A DNA stretch of 64,000 bases, taken from positions 84,463 to 148,462 of the forward strand of contig JADMJV010000032.1 of NCBI GenBank assembly GCA_018780265.1, given 5' to 3'. The translations under genes were made by a program, and so were the position numbers. Positions 14,095 to 24,300 of this stretch are shown piece after piece. The stretch comes from a bacterium (GTDB lineage: Bacteria; Vulcanimicrobiota; Xenobia; Xenobiales; JADMJV01). Below the pieces are notes generated by a model that saw only the letters and a list, made by a program, of their open reading frames with translations, searched no databases and was not told where the DNA came from. The stretch's first letter is position 1; each line of letters starts with the position of its first letter.

Positions 14095-14318
14095 AGGCAA
14101 TAGGGCGACGGGCCATTGCCTCCAGCTTGACGACTCCTGATAGGCATTTCAATCCCGGCCTTCGACATGAACGGAGCCAAAGTGTTGAAGTCATTCGCTC
14201 CAAGCACGGCTGCGTTCCAACGTTGGTGAAGTTCCAGGACTTGCCTGTCGGTAGGGTCAGCCCAGCCGCATAGGGCCAGGGACATGAGCACTAGTGCCAT
14301 CGAGAAAAATATGCGCAT
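14091..14318 (-). CDS. Short secreted hypothetical protein
   Basis: 75 residues from the ATG at 14316-14318. The N-terminus is a good signal peptide (MRIFFSMALVLMSLALCGWA) with a likely cleavage after GWA. The mature part (about 54 residues) is polar and helical at first (DRQVLELHQRWNAAVLG). A longer frame reaches 14363, but the signal peptide favours the internal start. It lies downstream of the broken gene at 14389-14903 on the same strand and may be part of the same decaying unit. Confidence 0.45.
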   Translation of the reverse strand: MRIFFSMALVLMSLALCGWADPTDRQVLELHQRWNAAVLGANDFNTLAPFMSKAGIEMPIRSRQAGGNGPSPYCL

Positions 14319-14388
14319 CTCCCAAAATACTCTTGTGTTCACGCGTATTACTCTTTCTTGCAATTCGGTTGACGATGGATGCCGAAAA

Positions 14389-14903
14389 TTAACCAGGGAG
14401 CGGGGGTTGGCTCCACACGGGGCTGGTGGACTGCATCATTTCTTGATAGGCGGGGAGCGCCTCGGGTTGAGTCTCTTTCCAGTCTGGACCAAGGTTTTTC
14501 GTGAACCAGGCTTCCACGTAGGCGTGGAACACTTGATTCGGGCTCCCCCGCAGTCGGCCGCCAGCTGCCGGGTTGGTTGGCAGGGCCAGCAGCGTATAGT
14601 CGTCACCAGCACTTTGACTTCCCGGTGGGGCGAATTCCAGGAAGCGGGGGTCGAACTGCCTGTACAGCTCGCCCATGGCCGGGGTGACTTCTACAAAAAG
14701 GTAGTCCGCGCTGCCCATCTTCTGTCTGGCCGTTCGCTGTCAACGTCCTCACTGGGTAGGTAGGAGAGCAACGCACCGCGTGCGGCCGTCGCATAATGCG
14801 CAGGAATGAGGTCCGTCACTTCGCGTAACCCCATGGCCCTCAGGTCTGAGTTATTTATCCTGCGCCTCAGGTCGAAGGACGGACCGACCCGAAAGTAGCT
14901 GGC
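14389..14903 (-). pseudogene. Frameshifted, 5'-truncated hypothetical gene
   Basis: Two frames read as one protein. The upstream part (about 14730-14903) contains DLRAMGLREVTDLIPAHYA and GALLSYLPSEDVDSERP. The downstream part (14389-14718) begins GSADYLFVEVTPAMGELY and ends SPVWSQPPLPG. They join across a one-base shift near 14720. Upstream the frame is closed by a stop at 14904-14906 with no convincing start, so the 5' end also seems lost. I do not recognise the product. If the shift is a consensus error, the protein would be about 170 residues. Confidence 0.45.
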
Positions 14904-14992
14904 CTATATTCGAAATAACACCAGGGATTTTCATAAACAGCCCTCACTTTTGACTATCCAGCCAGTAAACCAGGCTCCCTGGACCTTGGCGA

Positions 14993-15013
14993 GTGACATA
15001 GTCACTATGTCAC
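14993..15013. promoter_or_regulatory. Perfect 9-bp inverted repeat at the 3' end of a hybrid kinase gene
   Basis: GTGACATAG, loop TCA, CTATGTCAC: perfect arms ending 2 bases from the kinase stop codon. The transcript would form a tight hairpin, but no U-run follows. It could be an unconventional terminator, a processing signal or a binding site for a dimeric regulator. Confidence 0.45.
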
Positions 15014-15014
15014 C

Positions 15015-17474
15015 TTACTCCCCGGGAGAGGGAAGCCGAACTCCGTCCTGAGCTAGAATCGACTGGCGCACTCGTTTGGCAGCTCCTTTCACGCGGGCCA
15101 GCCCTGGCTCCAGGGCGGCCTTGGGTTGGCTGTGAATTTGTTCGATCAGGGCCACTGTGATCGCGTGCAATTCGGTTGCCCCTATATTGCCGCTGATTCC
15201 CTGTAAAATGTGCAGCGCTTCAGCCACCGCGACCGGGTCGTCATGGGCCACGCCTCGTTGCAATTGATGTAGATTATCCCCCAGGTTTTGCAGAAAGACC
15301 AGAATCAGATCCTCTTCACCCTGTTGGACACTGCGCTGCCGAATGCTCAATATCATCGACCAGGTGGTCGGGTCCAGGACCGGCGAAGCCGACTCCGTCC
15401 GCGCATGGGGGGGGGGCACTGCCAGCGGGCCCTGCGAATCCAGCCATCGGCTTAAGCATTGGGCCATTCTGCTAAGATCCACCGGTTTGCTCAAGTAGTC
15501 ATCCATGCCGGCCTCAAGGCAGAGTTCCCGGTCGCCCTGGCGGGCGTGCGCGGTCATGGCAATAATAGGGATGCGCGAGGTGTTCTCCCTCTCGCGAATG
15601 GTGCGGGTGGCCTCGTAGCCGTCCATTCCGGGCATCTGACAGTCCATCAATACCAGGTCAAAAACGCCTCCCCATAGCATTTCCAGGGCTTCCAGGCCGT
15701 TTTCGGCGATTTTGCAGGTCAGACCAAGGTGTTCCAGCAGTCCCTGGGCGACCTGCTGATTGAACTTGTTGTCTTCGACCAGCAAGACGTGACCGGCCAG
15801 TTTGGGGATTTCGGCGACCGCAGCCACGGAGGCGCTCGGTGCGGCCGCTTTGCGCTGCCTACCCACGGCCTGGCTGATGCAATCATAGAGTTCGGCCCGT
15901 CGGATGGGCTTGCTATGGCTGGCCAGGATCTTGAGTTCGGCGGCCCGGCCTTCCCACTCCCTGTGCCCCACTGAGGTCAAGAGCACGATAGGCACCTCCG
16001 CGATGCTAGAATCAGCTCGGATCTCGGCCGCGATATCCAGGCCATCTTTATCGGGCATCTGCATGTCGAGCAACACCAGATCGAAGGGCCGATTGGCCTC
16101 AACGGCCTTGCGCAGGAGAATGATTCCGGAATCTCCGTCAGCAGCCGTTTTGGCCAGCATTTCCCAACCGAGCAAATGCTCTTTCAGGACACAGCGGTTG
16201 GTTTCGTTGTCGTCGATAATCAGAACCCGCACCCCAAAGAGGCCATCTTCGGTAGGATCTTCGCCCTTCTTGGGCGGCTCCATAAAGCGCCCAAAGCGAG
16301 CCGTGAACCAAAACGTGCTGCCCTTGCCCGGTTCACTATGGAAGTCGATCTGGCCATCCATCAATTCGCACAGCCGCTTGCAAATCGTCAAGCCCAAACC
16401 GGTTCCACCATAGCGTCGGGTGGTGGAGGCATCGGCCTGGCCGAAAGCACTGAAAATCTGCTCGCGAAGGTTGCCTGGAACGCCAATGCCGGTATCCGAA
16501 ACTTCGAAGCGCAAGACGGCCTCCTCGGCACCGGCTGACTCCAACTTGACGCGCACCACTACCTCGCCACGGTGAGTAAATTTAATGGCATTGCTGAGCA
16601 GATTCATCAGGATTTGCCGCAAACGATCGACATCGCCGCGTAATATCTCGGGCACGTCGCGATAGACCAGATGGGCCAGTTCCAGGTTCTTGCGGTGAGC
16701 GTGGTCGGCCAGCAAGGCCGTCACGGATTCGATAACCTGACGCACATCAAACGTGCTCATGGACAGTTCCAGTTTGCCCGCCTCGATTTTTGAGAAATCC
16801 AGAATGTCGTTGATAATAGCCAGCAGCGTTTCGCCTGAAGCCTTGATGACAGACAGGTAATGAGATTGTTCGCTGGTCAGGTGAGTTTGCTCCAGCAAAG
16901 AGGCCATGCCCAGGACCCCGTTCATAGGTGTACGGATTTCGTGGCTCATGGTAGCCAGAAACTCACTTTTGGTGCGGCTGGCGGACTCGGCAGCGGCTCG
17001 CGCTTCCTCGAGCGCACGCAGGGTCCTGGCCTTCTCGGTGACATCGCGAAAGCTGACCACGCTGCCCCCCGGTTCCATGGTGCGGTAGCAAAGGGATGCC
17101 TCAAAATCCACGAAACCTGTCATAAAGCGTCGCTCCCACGTGCCCGCCGCGGCCGGACAGGGAGATTGAACCAGTTCCCAGAAATTCTGGTCCAGGGGCT
17201 CCTGGCTCAAACCCAGCAGCGCCTGACCGGCCGGATTGAGCAGTTGCACGAAACCCTGCGAGTCCAGGTGAGCCAGACCATCCCCTACGCTCGACACAAT
17301 GGTGTCCAGCTTTTCCTTTTGGCTGGCCAGCCCGGAGTACAGCTCTTGCATCTCCTTTGAACTGACTTCTAAGATTCGTCGGGCAAAGGCCTTCCAGGCC
17401 TCTTGCGAGGTATCGGCACCCTCCACTCCCAGGCGGGACATCTCTTCTGCCAACAGGCGGTGAAAAGCTTTCAT
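15015..17474 (-). CDS. PAS hybrid histidine kinase with two receivers and Hpt domain
   Basis: 819 residues from the ATG at 17472-17474, chosen because GGAG is 6 bases upstream; an open frame reaches 17534. Order: helical N-terminus, PAS domain (about 35-145, [13 protein letters not shown]), coiled linker, HisKA with H178 in [10 protein letters not shown], HATPase_c (GTGLGLTI), REC1 ([11 protein letters not shown]), REC2 ([11 protein letters not shown]) and an Hpt with an intact His in [14 protein letters not shown]. The His-Asp-His-Asp relay is therefore complete within one protein. No membrane segment, so cytosolic sensing. It is followed by a perfect hairpin. Confidence 0.93.
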   Translation of the reverse strand: MKAFHRLLAEEMSRLGVEGADTSQEAWKAFARRILEVSSKEMQELYSGLASQKEKLDTIVSSVGDGLAHLDSQGFVQLLNPAGQALLGLSQEPLDQNFWELVQSPCPAAAGTWERRFMTGFVDFEASLCYRTMEPGGSVVSFRDVTEKARTLRALEEARAAAESASRTKSEFLATMSHEIRTPMNGVLGMASLLEQTHLTSEQSHYLSVIKASGETLLAIINDILDFSKIEAGKLELSMSTFDVRQVIESVTALLADHAHRKNLELAHLVYRDVPEILRGDVDRLRQILMNLLSNAIKFTHRGEVVVRVKLESAGAEEAVLRFEVSDTGIGVPGNLREQIFSAFGQADASTTRRYGGTGLGLTICKRLCELMDGQIDFHSEPGKGSTFWFTARFGRFMEPPKKGEDPTEDGLFGVRVLIIDDNETNRCVLKEHLLGWEMLAKTAADGDSGIILLRKAVEANRPFDLVLLDMQMPDKDGLDIAAEIRADSSIAEVPIVLLTSVGHREWEGRAAELKILASHSKPIRRAELYDCISQAVGRQRKAAAPSASVAAVAEIPKLAGHVLLVEDNKFNQQVAQGLLEHLGLTCKIAENGLEALEMLWGGVFDLVLMDCQMPGMDGYEATRTIRERENTSRIPIIAMTAHARQGDRELCLEAGMDDYLSKPVDLSRMAQCLSRWLDSQGPLAVPPPHARTESASPVLDPTTWSMILSIRQRSVQQGEEDLILVFLQNLGDNLHQLQRGVAHDDPVAVAEALHILQGISGNIGATELHAITVALIEQIHSQPKAALEPGLARVKGAAKRVRQSILAQDGVRLPSPGE

Positions 17475-17600
17475 GATCGGCTCCAGATCTACTTCAAGGA
17501 TTTGCCCACACGGCATTCTTGGAGGCCACGTCACTGGCTTCCTTGTCCCTGGACTATTTTCTTTCAGCCTCGCAAAATCAACGCAAATGGTGCTGCTGAA

Positions 17601-18017
17601 TTAGTCGGCGCAGGAGCCCCGGTCCCAGCGCAACCATGCCCGATGCAACCTTTCGTAAGCCATGGTTCCCGCCACAACTCCCACCAAAGTCACCAGGGCG
17701 GCCAGACTGCCCTGGCCGATCTGCGCGAACGGGACCGCCGGACAACTGCCGGTGATGGCCCAGCCGGCTCCAAAAAGGGTCGAACCGACCAGGGTGCCCG
17801 GATGGATGCGGCGGGCGGGCATGAGACAGCCTGACTTCATCTGCCGAAAGCCAAGCACACTCAAGCCAACCGCACCACCGAAGACCAGAAAGAGGCGAAA
17901 GTCCTTCAAGGTCAACATTTGATGCAGTTCGTTGAAATCGGTAAAGCCAGCGCAACTGAGAGTGAAGCCCAGAAAGGCACCCAAAAACAGGCAGGCCAGG
18001 TGTCGTTTGTCAGCCAA
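17601..18017 (-). CDS. YeeE/YedE-family sulfur transport half-protein (second subunit)
   Basis: 138 residues, four hydrophobic segments. Family motifs include GCLMPARRIHPGTLVGSTLF and GAGWAITGSCPAVPFAQIG with conserved Cys that in YeeE/YedE proteins contact thiosulfate or reactive sulfur species. It overlaps the larger YeeE/YedE gene by 8 bases; split pairs of this kind are common in bacteria. Probably acts in the inner membrane to import sulfur compounds, the exact substrate being unknown. Confidence 0.85.
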   Translation of the reverse strand: MADKRHLACLFLGAFLGFTLSCAGFTDFNELHQMLTLKDFRLFLVFGGAVGLSVLGFRQMKSGCLMPARRIHPGTLVGSTLFGAGWAITGSCPAVPFAQIGQGSLAALVTLVGVVAGTMAYERLHRAWLRWDRGSCAD

Positions 18018-18639
18018 GCAAGGCGTCCATCAGGAGGGACGCGACAATACCCACTCCCACAAATGTCACTGTGGCGGCCAGACTGCCCGGCTGAAAGCGG
18101 GAGCAGCCGCTGAGGCCGTGTCCCGAGGTGCAGCCGCCAGCCATGGAGGTCCCCCAGCCGACCAGGAAACCACCGCCCAACAAGACCAGATAACCCTGGA
18201 GACCGGAGCCCATCAGTCGAGCGTAGTTAGGATCGAGAGTCCAACGCACACGCCACACCCCATTCCATTGGGCCCACCACATCCCACCCACGGCAACACC
18301 CAGGAAAAACAGCAAGCAGGCAGTCAGCGGCAGGCGTAAGCTGGGCTTGCAGTCGTTGCACGGCTTGTCTGCCGCGGAAGCAGCAGTCAGTTTGGCGAGC
18401 TGTTCGGGGCTGAGGCGATCGCCAAGATCCTTGATGGTGGCTTGCAATAAGGCCTCTCGCATGGCTTTCTGGTCGGCAACCAGTTTCTCTTCCTGAAGTT
18501 CGGCCGCCTTTTCCGCTTTCCAATTGAGCAGGCGTCGCAAATAGCCCGATACGCCCAGCGGGCGCCGCAGCGAACTACAAAAAAGAAAGCCCGTCCCGGC
18601 CAATCCCACCGCCCCCATCCACCAGGCACAATACGTCAA
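18010..18639 (-). CDS. YeeE/YedE-family sulfur transport half-protein (first subunit)
   Basis: About 209 residues from the TTG at 18637-18639. I chose this start because it overlaps the stop of the upstream Cys-rich gene as TTGA and has GAAGG 4 bases upstream; an ATG at 18768 gives an implausible basic extension. Hydrophobic segments flank a charged cytosolic helix (KAEKAAELQEEKLVADQK) and a CNDC motif. The hallmark AGGCTSGHGLSGCSRF with paired Cys is the YeeE/YedE substrate-path motif. Co-transcribed with the second half-protein, the Cys-rich protein and the membrane protein at 18794. Confidence 0.85.
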   Translation of the reverse strand: MTYCAWWMGAVGLAGTGFLFCSSLRRPLGVSGYLRRLLNWKAEKAAELQEEKLVADQKAMREALLQATIKDLGDRLSPEQLAKLTAASAADKPCNDCKPSLRLPLTACLLFFLGVAVGGMWWAQWNGVWRVRWTLDPNYARLMGSGLQGYLVLLGGGFLVGWGTSMAGGCTSGHGLSGCSRFQPGSLAATVTFVGVGIVASLLMDALLG

Positions 18640-18857
18640 GTTGCCTTCACTTCCAGATAGGTTCCACTGGGAAGTAAGTTCAGGGGGACTGGCTCTCCTT
18701 TTGCGCTCAACTTGTAACGGGCGCAGTCCTTGTATCCGCTGGAGTCGTGGCAATACAAAGTCTTCCACAATCCCGTTACTCCATCGTCGGCGATTAGCGG
18801 ATACAAGGGACAGCTATCACAATGGCTACAATGCCCAGAGTCGCCCATGCCCACCAA
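18636..18857 (-). CDS. Small Cys-rich protein (putative metal or Fe-S binding module)
   Basis: 73 residues with Cys at 10, 13, 16, 36 and 45: CSHCDSCPLY, then YCHDSSGYKDCARYKL and VPLNLLPSG. This pattern (CPxY ... YC ... CARY ... VPxxLxP) recalls a short Cys module seen in various bacterial signalling proteins and thought to bind metal or Fe-S; that link is from memory. It overlaps the upstream membrane gene by 64 bases and the downstream YeeE gene as TTGA. The start may be TTG 18857 or the ATG at 18848. In the operon it may sense or relay sulfur or redox state. Confidence 0.6.
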   Translation of the reverse strand: MVGMGDSGHCSHCDSCPLYPLIADDGVTGLWKTLYCHDSSGYKDCARYKLSAKGEPVPLNLLPSGTYLEVKAT

Positions 18858-19351
18858 TTTTTCCGACCGGCCGTAAAGTCCTTTGCCAGGCCAGGCAATT
18901 CCTGTCGACTCAGCAGGCTCTTCGACCAGGCAGGCCGATCAAACGGTGCCCCCCTCGTCCTCCAGTAGGCGATGGTGAAACCCTGGATTCCTCCGTAGAG
19001 CGACAACCACGGAGTCAGCGCCGAGGGAGGAAACATCAAGCCAGGCACCGCCAGCAGCAGAGCTCCCAAAACAAACCCTTTGCCCCAGTGGGGGCTGCAG
19101 GTCCGCACCAACAGGCAAGACAGGGCGACATCATAGGCCAGATGACAAACGGCAATGGCCAGCATCGTCCAGGGCAGGGAGTGGCCGACTAAATCCTCCG
19201 CGTTTAAAATCCACCAGTCCAGCAGCCACAGATTGGCCAAGATGCTCCAGGATAGCCCGGTAGCTATGCCAAGACGCAGGCCCAGGCCTATTTGCACCAG
19301 GGTCTCGGCAACGGTCCGCGGCTGTTTTCTGCCAGGTTCTCGGTAATGCAT
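18794..19351 (-). CDS. Integral membrane protein of the sulfur operon
   Basis: 185 residues with four or five hydrophobic segments (LRLGIATGLSWSILANLWLL, LPWTMLAIAVCHLAYDVALS, FVLGALLLAVPGLMF, WAWATLGIVAIVIAVPC). No family recognised. First gene of a four-gene operon with the Cys-rich protein and the YeeE/YedE pair, divergent from the Crp/Fnr regulator, so it probably supports the same sulfur-related function. Confidence 0.65.
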   Translation of the reverse strand: MHYREPGRKQPRTVAETLVQIGLGLRLGIATGLSWSILANLWLLDWWILNAEDLVGHSLPWTMLAIAVCHLAYDVALSCLLVRTCSPHWGKGFVLGALLLAVPGLMFPPSALTPWLSLYGGIQGFTIAYWRTRGAPFDRPAWSKSLLSRQELPGLAKDFTAGRKNWWAWATLGIVAIVIAVPCIR

Positions 19352-19399
19352 CTCTTGGCGCTCCTACTGAGTGAGTCTAGCAACTTTTGTGGCGTTGCG

Positions 19400-19458
19400 A
19401 AGTGACACTATCACTTGCCTGCAAAAGTAACGCAAAATTCGCACTTTGCGTTGCTTTT
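19400..19458. promoter_or_regulatory. Two dyad operators between the sulfur operon and its Crp/Fnr regulator
   Basis: Dyad 1 (19400-19416): AAGTGA-CACTA-TCACTT, perfect 6-base arms. Dyad 2 (19423-19458): AAAAGTAACGCAAA and its complement-like arm TTTGCGTTGCTTTT, 13 of 14 paired, spaced by 8 bases. They fill the divergent intergenic region, so they are the likely sites for the adjacent Crp/Fnr protein or RNA polymerase control of both transcripts. Confidence 0.65.
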
Positions 19459-19471
19459 GCGCGGAACCCTC

Positions 19472-20143
19472 ATGCTTATAGAATCGAGTTGGAGAGGACG
19501 GGGTCAGGTTGTGGAGGTGTGTGCGCAGGGGTCCGTTGGGGACCGTGAGTGGGAATGGGCCCTGTCGGTAGGGCGGGTTGTCGAACTCGACCGTGGCCAG
19601 CAGTTCGCCTGGCAGGGCATGGAGTGTAGCGGATTCGGCGTCGTATTGACGGGAGAACTCCGTGTTTTTCGAATGTCAAGATATGGTCGTCAGGTCAACC
19701 TCTATCGGGTAGGTCCAAGCGAGTGTTGCGGCTTGATGGCCTCTTCGCTGCTGACTGGTTCAAGCTGCCTGTGCTATGTGAAGGCAGAGGTTGTCTCCAG
19801 CCTGCTGCTACTACCAGCCTCGATTTTCCAACAACATGTCTTTCAGTCCAGGGCCTGGTTGGATTACCTCTTTGCCTGCATGCACGAGAGAATGGCCGGC
19901 ATGGTTGGCCTCCTGGAAGACGTGGCATTTGGCCGTGTCGAGGCAAGGTTGGCTCGGCTGCTGGTCAACCTGGCCCAGGCGGGCCAGATGACACAGCAGC
20001 AGTTGGCGGCCGAACTGGGGAGTTCGCGCGAGGTGGTATGTCGCTTGTTAAAAAAGTTTTCCGACAAGGGTTACGTCAAGGCGGACAAAGGGCGCCTGAC
20101 CGTGCTCGATAGCCAGTCTCTCCGTCATCTGTATCAGGGCTGA
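19472..20143 (+). CDS. Crp/Fnr-family transcriptional regulator
   Basis: 223 residues from the ATG at 19472; the open frame upstream to 19415 would run through the operator dyads, so it is rejected. The N-terminal cyclic-nucleotide-binding-like beta-barrel is seen in LDRGQQFAWQGMECSGFGVV and LTGELRVFRMSRYGRQVNL. A C-terminal Crp winged helix carries MTQQQLAAELGSSREVVCRL. There is no Fnr-type Cys cluster at the N-terminus, though several Cys (ECCGL, SSCLCYV) sit in the sensor domain and could be redox-active. Divergent from the YeeE/YedE operon, which it probably controls. Confidence 0.88.
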   Translation: MLIESSWRGRGQVVEVCAQGSVGDREWEWALSVGRVVELDRGQQFAWQGMECSGFGVVLTGELRVFRMSRYGRQVNLYRVGPSECCGLMASSLLTGSSCLCYVKAEVVSSLLLLPASIFQQHVFQSRAWLDYLFACMHERMAGMVGLLEDVAFGRVEARLARLLVNLAQAGQMTQQQLAAELGSSREVVCRLLKKFSDKGYVKADKGRLTVLDSQSLRHLYQG

Positions 20144-20310
20144 GAAATGTGTTGAAGAAAGCCGTAGAGCGGAAGGTAGACTGACAGAAGCAGGCCGGCC
20201 ACCAGCAGTGACACAGGTAGAGCTTTGCTCCGACCCGTTCCAGTGGAAGTCAGGGAGCGTAGCCACCGGCCTGCCAGCACTCCCAGAAATGCGCCCAGCA
20301 GGCCGTCCAG
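20134..20310 (-). pseudogene. Truncated membrane-protein remnant
   Basis: A minus-strand frame without a start encodes LDGLLGAFLGVLAGRWLR and, further on, LLVAGLLLSVYLPLYGFLQ before its stop, which overlaps the convergent Crp gene by 10 bases. A stop lies immediately upstream at 20311-20313. It reads as the last two membrane helices of a gene whose 5' part is missing. Very short, so it could be chance. Confidence 0.35.
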
Positions 20311-20334
20311 TTATGGGGGTAGGCCAATCATTGC

Positions 20335-20770
20335 CTACATTTCAAAAATCAATCGCCCTGTGGGAGACAACAGGATCGACTCCTTTCCGTCCTCCTGGAC
20401 CACGGTAAAGCGATGCCCCACCACAGTGCTGCCGCTGCCGAGCTTTACCAATTGGTAGGAGACTCGCCGGCCAGCGTCATCTTGCGAGGCAAAACGAGCC
20501 AACTCGTCATGGGGTCCGACCATCAGTTCGGCCGCAGCCGTGTCCGCATGATTTTTACTGCGGGGCGCGAGTGATGACCACGTGATCAGGTTGTTGGTTG
20601 CAATCTGCCTCCGTGTTGTCGAGCGCCGCAAGATCAGCGCCCAAGGCTTGATACCGGTCATAGACCTGGTCCACTATTTTTCGAGCATTGTTGACTTTAA
20701 CTGCGTCGTCAATGTCGGTCGCTGACTGTCTATTTGCCATGCGGATCATTGAGGGGGGCTGAATATTCAT
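20335..20770 (-). pseudogene. Frameshifted hypothetical gene
   Basis: An ATG at 20768-20770 with AGGAG 8 bases upstream starts a natural-looking polar protein (MNIQPPSMIRMANRQ, NNARKIVDQVYDRYQALGAD) that stops at 20555. The +1 frame picks up at about the same place and continues ADTAAAELMVGPHDELARF, ASQDDAGRRVSYQLVKLG, TVVGHRFTVVQEDG to 20335. Together they would make about 145 residues. The break is near 20555-20565, next to short T and G runs, so a one-base error is possible. No family recognised. Confidence 0.5.
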
Positions 20771-20891
20771 CCGTAGATCTCCTGCTTCGATGTTCCCTGA
20801 TGAAATGGAATTGTCTGAGTCCACACCATAGTTCGGTTGCGCAAAAGGAATGCAAAAGGCCGAGTCTGTGGTATTCAGGGGAGGTTAGTGT

Positions 20892-21155
20892 GTGCGGGAT
20901 GACGAAACGTCCTGGATGCAAAACCGATTGGGCGGGATTTTCCTGGCGACTTTTGGGTGCCTTGGCTTCATGTGGTTCCTCTGGCACCTTCAGCGGGGTG
21001 AGAGAGAGGGGCGTTTTTATTACGGGCGCCAGCATCGCTACGTGGTGAAGGGTGAAGCTCATTACGACGGACTGGTGACGAATCACCGCCTGATGCTAGG
21101 CTTTTTTCCGCTGATTGTGGGGGCGGGGTTGGTGGTAGCGGCGCGCCGAAAATGA
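20892..21155 (+). CDS. Small two-helix membrane protein
   Basis: 87 residues from a GTG with a strong GGGAGG 7 bases upstream. Hydrophobic segments LGGIFLATFGCLGFMWFLW and MLGFFPLIVGAGLVVAA flank a basic/aromatic loop (RFYYGRQHRYVVKGEAHYD), ending in RRK. This fits a hairpin with both ends on the same face of the membrane. No family recognised. About 200 bases without a visible gene separate it from the STAND gene. Confidence 0.6.
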   Translation: MRDDETSWMQNRLGGIFLATFGCLGFMWFLWHLQRGEREGRFYYGRQHRYVVKGEAHYDGLVTNHRLMLGFFPLIVGAGLVVAARRK

Positions 21156-21357
21156 AGCAAATTCGTCGGGTGCTCACGATCCCAGGCGGACTTTATGTGG
21201 GTAACATCGGCCGACCGGGGCCGCAGGCGTAGGAGATCGTCCGCCCCCACCGAAAATCATCTGGCGGCGGCCAGTACCCTTACAAGCATTTCTCTTCCGT
21301 AGGGGGGATGCGTCGGTCGCTGCCAAAGGTGTACCAAAAAGGTGGAGGCTGTGACCG

Positions 21358-24300
21358 ATGGCTTGGGAGCCCGTCCCGCCTCCGGTAGCTGCAGAGCCGG
21401 TCATCGCTTTGACCGCGGATTCTTATGCTGGCGGGGCTGGACAGCCCATAGATAATACGGCGCCGACCGTGGCACCATCCACCCTGAGCCGGGCGGATGT
21501 TGATGGCTATCAATTTGATTCCAAGGTCGGACCCGTGGAGCCGCCATGGCGGGCGTGGAATGAATCGGCTCGAGTTCGCCTGGAGGACGTCACCCTGTCG
21601 CTTCAGGAATATCAGGCTCCGCTGGCTTTTACGAGCGGGTTGGAGGCGGTTCGCTCCTGGATCGGTCAGGTCCCCTCCGGGATTCTGTGGGTCGAAGGCC
21701 CGCCGGGCGTGGGCAAGTCATGCTTTGGGGCCTGTTTGGAGAGCGCGGCCGGGCAATTGCACACCACCGGGATCCGGGTCGCCTTCATCAAGGTCGCCCG
21801 CCGTCCTTACGGCGACTACGAGATGTTTATCGAGAACGTCAACGAGCAACTGGCCGCCTCCCAGGCTCCACGCAGGAATCGCATTGTGCCCCTGGATCGA
21901 CTGGTGGTGCACGATCTGGCGGTGCAATTTCCCAGCCCTAACCGCCGGGAGCGTTGGAACGCCTTTCTCGCCAGCCTGAGCCAACTGAATCGGGGACCCA
22001 TTCTGCTCTATCTGGACGAGATAGACAGGCGCCACCAGGAAGGGCCCAATCTGGTAAGTCCACTCGATTACCTGCGCGCTCAGATGCCTGAGCAGGTCTA
22101 TCTGGCCGTTAGTTACAGTCCTGAGGCCAATCCGGCTTTTCTCAAGCAGCTTCAGGTCGTGGCTGGCTCCCAACTATCCCGGCTGGAGTTGGCAGCCTTG
22201 TCGGACTATCGCTCTCAGGTGACCGCAAATACCGCCCGAATCGGTGCCCCCGGCCAACCGGCCATTCGCCAGGTACTGGCGCATTCCAGCGAGTTTGCCT
22301 GGCACTGGCAGCGCCTGGCCAGCCAGGCCTGGACCGGCGGCCTCATCGACCCGGGCGCTCTCACGGACCAGGCATCTCTCTACTCCGCCATCGCCCGAGG
22401 ACTCGGCCAACAGCGTCCAGAGGAGTGTGCCAACTTTATGCATTTCCTACTGACACTATGTGCCGCCTTTGAACCGATCCGTTGGGAGGAAGTGGGGGAA
22501 TGGGGAACCTCAGTCGACACCATCCAGGGGCTGGTCGATTTGTTACCTGCCACCTTACTCCAGCAGAAGCCAGGTGTTTCATTCACCGTGGACATCGGCC
22601 ACGAAAGCCTGCGAGATTTTCTGGTCAATCAGAATCAATCAGCCTTCGCGCGGGTTTGTCGAGGGCTGGTGGGTTGGGTGGTGCACAAAATCCGGACTGC
22701 GGAAGACCTGAAGCTCTCCAGCGAGCAGGGACGAGAGTGGGCCCGGCTGGCTTTCTATCGACTCTACCGTTGGTGTTTGTTGTGCCAGGATGTGACTGTC
22801 CTGGAATGGGTGGTGCGGGACAAGGACTTGAAGCGCAAGCAGGAGAGCCTGTTTAGCGCCCTGGACAGTTCGGCTGGTCGTCACCAAAAGCTAGGCATCC
22901 TGGACTTGTGGGTGGAAGCCAATCGCCTTCTGGTTGACCAGCACCAGATGGATGATTTGCGCCCGGACCTGGCCTGGGCCTTGAACAGCCGCGGCCTGAC
23001 CTACTTGAGTTTGCATCGGCGTCAGCGGGCCCTGGTCGACCTGGAAGAATCGCTGCAAGGGTTTGACCGGCTCGTTCATCAGGAGCGCAAAACGCAGCAC
23101 CGCGAAGGTCTGGCGGCTGCATTTGATCGGCGCGGGGAGATTCATCTGGCCCTGAACAGGCCGGACCGGGCGCTCAGTGATGGGCAGGAGGCCGTTCGAC
23201 TCTACACCGATCTGGTGGAGGATATGGGTCGGGAAGACCTGCTGTCCGGGCTGGCACTGGCCCAGCGCAACCTGGCCGCCGCCTGGGCGGCTTCAGACAA
23301 CGGCCCTGAGGCCATTCGAAGTCTCCTGGCTGCTCTCAAGATATTGTTGGGCTTGAAGGAGGGGGCCGAAAGCAGCCTGCACACGGTAGAACTGGCCCGA
23401 TGTTACCTGCAACTGGCCCAGCGGCGGCAACTGGCCGGTCAACATCAGGAGTCGCTGCAGGATTCGGGCAAAGCCGTAATTCTCCTCAATCAACTGAGCG
23501 AGAGGGACGCTTCCATCGATCTCCGTGATTTTCTGGAACAGGCCCACCTGGCCCGCGGCAACAGCTACCTGGCCATGGGCGAGACGGACAAGGCGCTGCG
23601 GGACTTTACGAAATCGATTCTGCTGAGCACCCAACTGTTAGAAGAGGGCCGCCTGGACGTGCGAGAGGAACTGGCCCGTTCCCAGTCGACGAGAGGCAAG
23701 GTTCAATTCCAGGCGGGCCAGTTTCGCGAGGCGATTCGTGATCTGGGCAGCGCCCTGGAGTTGCACCAGCAACTGCTGGCGGAAGGTCGTTCCGGCCAGG
23801 GCCTGGAGGTCGCCAACGACTATCTCTTGCGGGCCGAAGCTTATAGGGCCGACGGGCAGCATGAAGCCTGCCGATCGGATTTGGCGGCCACTTTGACGTT
23901 GTTGGCGAGCTTGAGCCAACAGGGGAGCGATGTCACCTCGTTGCAATCGCGCACCTTGCGTCAGAAGGCCGATCTGGGTCTCCAGTTGGGACGTTTTGAA
24001 GAGGTCGTGGCCGACACCACCCTGGCCCTGCCTATGCTGGGCGGTCTTCTCAATCGAGAGCCAGAGGCTGAACTGCTCTTGCTGCGCGCGGAAAGTCATC
24101 GCCGGCTGGGTGATCCTGGCAAGGCCCGCGCCGATATAGAAGCCTGCATCCATATTTACACTGAGATGATACAGGCCGAGACCAGTGCCCTGGGCCTGGT
24201 GGGTGTCGCCGAGGCCTATCATAGTCTGGCCCAGGTTTCGTTGCTCAGTGGCGAATTAGATCGAGCTCAGAAGGAAGTTGGGCGGGCCGTGGAGGCTTTC

